Shown: positions 33,701 through 34,447 of the stretch, piece after piece
Layout of the letters: each line of letters starts with the position of its first letter
How positions within the stretch are numbered: position 1 is the stretch's first letter
IMG/VR virus record: IMGVR_UViG_3300042868_004419
Coordinates: 1-34,447 of that record
DNA: 34,447 nucleotides
Source: a virus
Reading direction: 5' to 3' (one strand)
Notes under the pieces: generated by a model
What the model was told of the DNA's origin: nothing
Seen by the model: only the letters and a program-made list of their open reading frames with translations
Database searches by the model: none
Translations under genes and position numbers: made by a program

Positions 33701-33849
33701 ATACTTTGTATTGATTCAACTGAACCTGATTTTTTAAAGAATAGTTTACCATCGTGGGTATTAATTGCTAATTCTCCTAAATTAAGGGAACCAGTATCAG
33801 GTACTTTACCCGATTGGGCAGAGCGTTTTAATTGAATAGTCGATGCCAT
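30772..33849 (-). CDS. Long tail fibre with collagen-like repeats and S74 chaperone, 1025 aa
   Basis: N-terminal ASTIQLKRSAQSGKVPDTGSLNLGELAINTHDGKLFFKKSG is the fibre attachment module shared with the partial fibre at the right edge. The shaft has SGSSQ repeats and IDNTYDLGSATYQWRDIYVSSGSLYIDG-type units that recur within the protein. A collagen-like Gly-X-Y stretch (about 790-842; GPTGPTGPAGPAG, ending GPTGPTGPTGPTG) precedes a beta domain. The S74 chaperone has SDIKLKSNIE (Ser925/Lys930), AGVIAQEVELVLPEVV and a closing coiled coil. It follows a strong terminator and an ATATTTAT motif, so it begins a separate unit. Confidence 0.85.
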   Translation of the reverse strand: MASTIQLKRSAQSGKVPDTGSLNLGELAINTHDGKLFFKKSGSVESIQSILTTNSITTGSIELTGAITASIAATNGVVSGSSQVIGILSSLNSYTASYATTGSNQFKADQNITGSLRATLTGSFGSLKVNDTLTVNHGETIISGSALVTSDLTILGAVNARQFNIGIISSSILYTSGSNKFGDTTDDTHQFTGSVTVTGSLYLNGTDLAAGGAQGTYVFPNAFDFNVDDTTFGDFNSASLGYNLNFGTVETVGSPIHFVGGLSNLGDTTVIYPTSRSIDFVVDDRYVASITSQSFYTNTTFTASLQQGYTWVGNSSGVSYAVATSSFGGALPSGVVSGSSQLTSSVLATTGSNTFVGTQTLSGSIIPAIDNTYDLGSATYQWRDIYVSSGSLYIDGTKVLGSTGNELQITTDVGQSIKILEAGSDSIILQSADGDIQLKTSGGGNLLFDPTTGLIDVRGTLQIQDGNKITSSGGNGVVFGNNIVVSGSIESTSTINGINLTTFSSSVSNQISTIQTKTGSLATTGSNSFIGNQSISGTIFLTGSIIPSGSFIYDLGSETNSFRDLFISTGSIRFHNPDGTEQGRITVDARSGDISLLKTAGLTNEQKASIREGNINPNFLSAISASNIFVQNKIVMPIGGTINDINLTAFSSSIASTFLNQNTATSSYETKGRGIISGSSQITYANISSIPGGIVSGSTQTIANLPMGTISGSSQVLGSSTILSGSNAITIAGTSTSLGGTITAAQIRAAIGTVVTGSAQVAFSGLSDVTVTTPSNNQLMVYNSTTGKWTNQSGITGPTGPTGPAGPAGSNGSPGPAGPAGTNGTNGGPGPTGPTGPTGPTGTFSSAANPVINNSSPTIYFQDTDNRSAMIHVNSNIFYILRGNGNNSQTWATVNGTWPMEINLENNNATFGGSVTATGDVAAYSDIKLKSNIETIKDALLKISQINGVTYNRNDFDDKNRRFAGVIAQEVELVLPEVVSENDTGIKNVAYGNMIGLLIEGIKEQQNQIEELKNKIQILENNLEK
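31322..31475 (-). repeat. Collagen-like triplet repeat within the long fibre gene
   Basis: About 50 codons of Gly-Pro-Thr, Gly-Pro-Ala and Gly-Thr-Asn triplets in perfect register, with one GGPG interruption. At DNA level this is an imperfect 9-nt tandem repeat, prone to length change. Confidence 0.85.
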
Positions 33850-33883
33850 GTGGCTAAGTTTTTAAAGTTATCTAACAACAAAT

Positions 33884-33897
33884 GTAGTATATACTAC
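33884..33897. repeat. Perfect 14-bp palindrome GTAGTATATACTAC
   Basis: Lies between the late-like motif (33902-33909) and the start of the 1025-aa fibre gene (33849). It could be an operator or a leader hairpin. Function unknown. Confidence 0.5.
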
Positions 33898-33901
33898 GAA
33901 T

Positions 33902-33909
33902 ATAAATAT
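33902..33909 (-). promoter_or_regulatory. Late-promoter-like motif ATATTTAT after a terminator
   Basis: Sits 11 nt downstream of the terminator and 53 nt upstream of the fibre start. With a terminator before it, the fibre gene needs a promoter here, which is the best single argument for this motif being one. Confidence 0.55.
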
Positions 33910-33919
33910 AACTTAAAAC

Positions 33920-33947
33920 AAAAAAACCCCTACTATGAGGGGTTTTT
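33920..33947 (-). terminator. Rho-independent terminator between fibre genes
   Basis: Coding strand AAAAACCCCT (33947-33938), 6-nt loop, AGGGGTTTTT (33931-33922): a perfect 10-bp stem followed by a T run. It lies 21 nt after the upstream fibre gene. The sequence is nearly symmetrical and could work in both directions. Confidence 0.9.
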
Positions 33948-33967
33948 ATTATAATTTTTATTTACTA

Positions 33968-34447
33968 TTAAAGTTCTCCACCATCTGGACCAAGTGATGC
34001 TGATATTTCTAAGTTGAACAACCTACCTGCTACTGAACCACTAAATGCTAATACATCACCGATTCCGTAAAGAGAACCACTAAATCCCGAGCCTGTTGTG
34101 ATAGTTGCGATTGTTACATCGTTATATCTAAAATCAACCGAACCAGATGTAGTTGCTACTTTGTAAAGAGAACCACTTGCTTGTATGTATCCAATTGTTC
34201 CTGCAAACGGGTCAGAATTAAAATCAAAGTCATCGGGTCTCATCGATGCCGTAACACCTGTTAATCCGGCACCACTACCAACGAATGCCGATGCAGTTAC
34301 TGCTCCACTAAGATTAATCGAACCAGTTATACCCGCACCAGTTACTACGATTTCTACTACCTCATCGGTTGAACCCGACTTGTGTATAAACGCTTTACCA
34401 TCATAGGTGTTTAATGCGATTTCACCTACTTGTAACGATGTGGTTGT
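33968..34447 (-). CDS. Tail fibre protein, C-terminal 159 residues (5' end beyond window)
   Basis: The frame is open to the right edge; the visible part starts TTTSLQVGEIALNTYDGKAFIHKSGS, which matches the N-terminal module GELAINTHDGKLFFKKSGS of the 1025-aa fibre. So only about 25 residues are missing and this is a short fibre or attachment protein of about 185 aa. The rest, SGAVTASAFVGSGAGLTG...GSLYGIGDVLAFSGSVAGRLFNLEISASLGPDGGEL, is beta-rich and lacks an S74 chaperone and repeats. It may form a base or adaptor for longer fibres. An internal ATG at 34243 is not taken as the start because of the upstream homology. It is followed by a strong terminator. Confidence 0.7.
   Translation of the reverse strand, partial: TTTSLQVGEIALNTYDGKAFIHKSGSTDEVVEIVVTGAGITGSINLSGAVTASAFVGSGAGLTGVTASMRPDDFDFNSDPFAGTIGYIQASGSLYKVATTSGSVDFRYNDVTIATITTGSGFSGSLYGIGDVLAFSGSVAGRLFNLEISASLGPDGGEL

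Noticed and set aside
34185-34243. Complete 91-aa gene starting at the internal ATG 34243
   Set aside because: The frame stays open to the right edge and the upstream part matches the fibre N-terminal module, so the gene is cut by the window.
22637-34447. Diversity-generating retroelement suggested by receptor-binding-type N-termini
   Set aside because: No reverse transcriptase, template repeat or adenine-biased variable repeat was seen in the window.
1-34447. tRNA genes, CRISPR arrays, insertion sequences, integrase or attachment sites
   Set aside because: None could be recognised on reading both strands; no tRNA-like cloverleaf or regular spacer pattern was found.

Overview
The window is part of an AT-rich genome of a T4-like contractile-tailed phage (myovirus). 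Every convincing gene lies on the minus strand, so the reading order runs from the right edge to the left edge. The tail sheath, tail tube, gp26/gp53/gp48-type baseplate proteins, a gp32-like ssDNA-binding protein, a UvsX/RecA recombinase and a T4 RNase H-type 5' nuclease identify the phage type. Four promoters match the Bacteroidota form (TTG or TTTG, 19-20 nt, TAnnTTTG/A), and start codons have almost no Shine-Dalgarno sequences. A Bacteroidota (flavobacterium-like) host is therefore the best inference; it is not proven.

Layout in transcription order. (1) 34447-29742, fibre locus: the end of one fibre gene, a strong terminator, a 1025-aa fibre with collagen-like repeats and an S74 chaperone, a polyglycine adhesin, and a small conserved protein. 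(2) 29253-27085, two enzymes: a flavin-dependent halogenase-like protein and a 2OG-Fe(II) oxygenase. (3) 27033-19875: two more S74 fibres, a GT-B glycosyltransferase, and an adhesin with an embedded Hint (intein-like) domain followed by a LamG-like domain. (4) 19804-8241, tail morphogenesis: sheath, tube, terminator, gp26-like hub protein with a probable frameshifted extension, a small protein, a 1006-aa tape measure, gp48-like cap, gp53-like LysM wedge, 752-aa hub-like protein and a small structural protein. (5) 8202-6943: a compact family-A DNA polymerase-like protein behind its own host-type promoter. (6) 6905-3003: two probable virion proteins and small accessory genes, including an Nmad1-like protein and an unlisted 41-aa gene. 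(7) 2847-1: replication/recombination operon of ssDNA-binding protein, recombinase and 5' nuclease, with a structured leader resembling the T4 gene 32 translational operator.

Regulation seems to use two signals. Host-like promoters precede the ssDNA-binding, polymerase, accessory and glycine-rich adhesin genes. A second motif, the octamer ATATTTAT on the coding strand, occurs about 20-50 nt before ten start codons, mostly of virion genes, and looks like a phage late promoter. It is the reverse complement of the core of the T4 late promoter. Two Rho-independent terminators punctuate the late region. No tRNA, CRISPR array, insertion sequence or integrase was seen. No gene-free stretch exceeds 300 bases; the longest is 2848-3002, which is densely regulatory.
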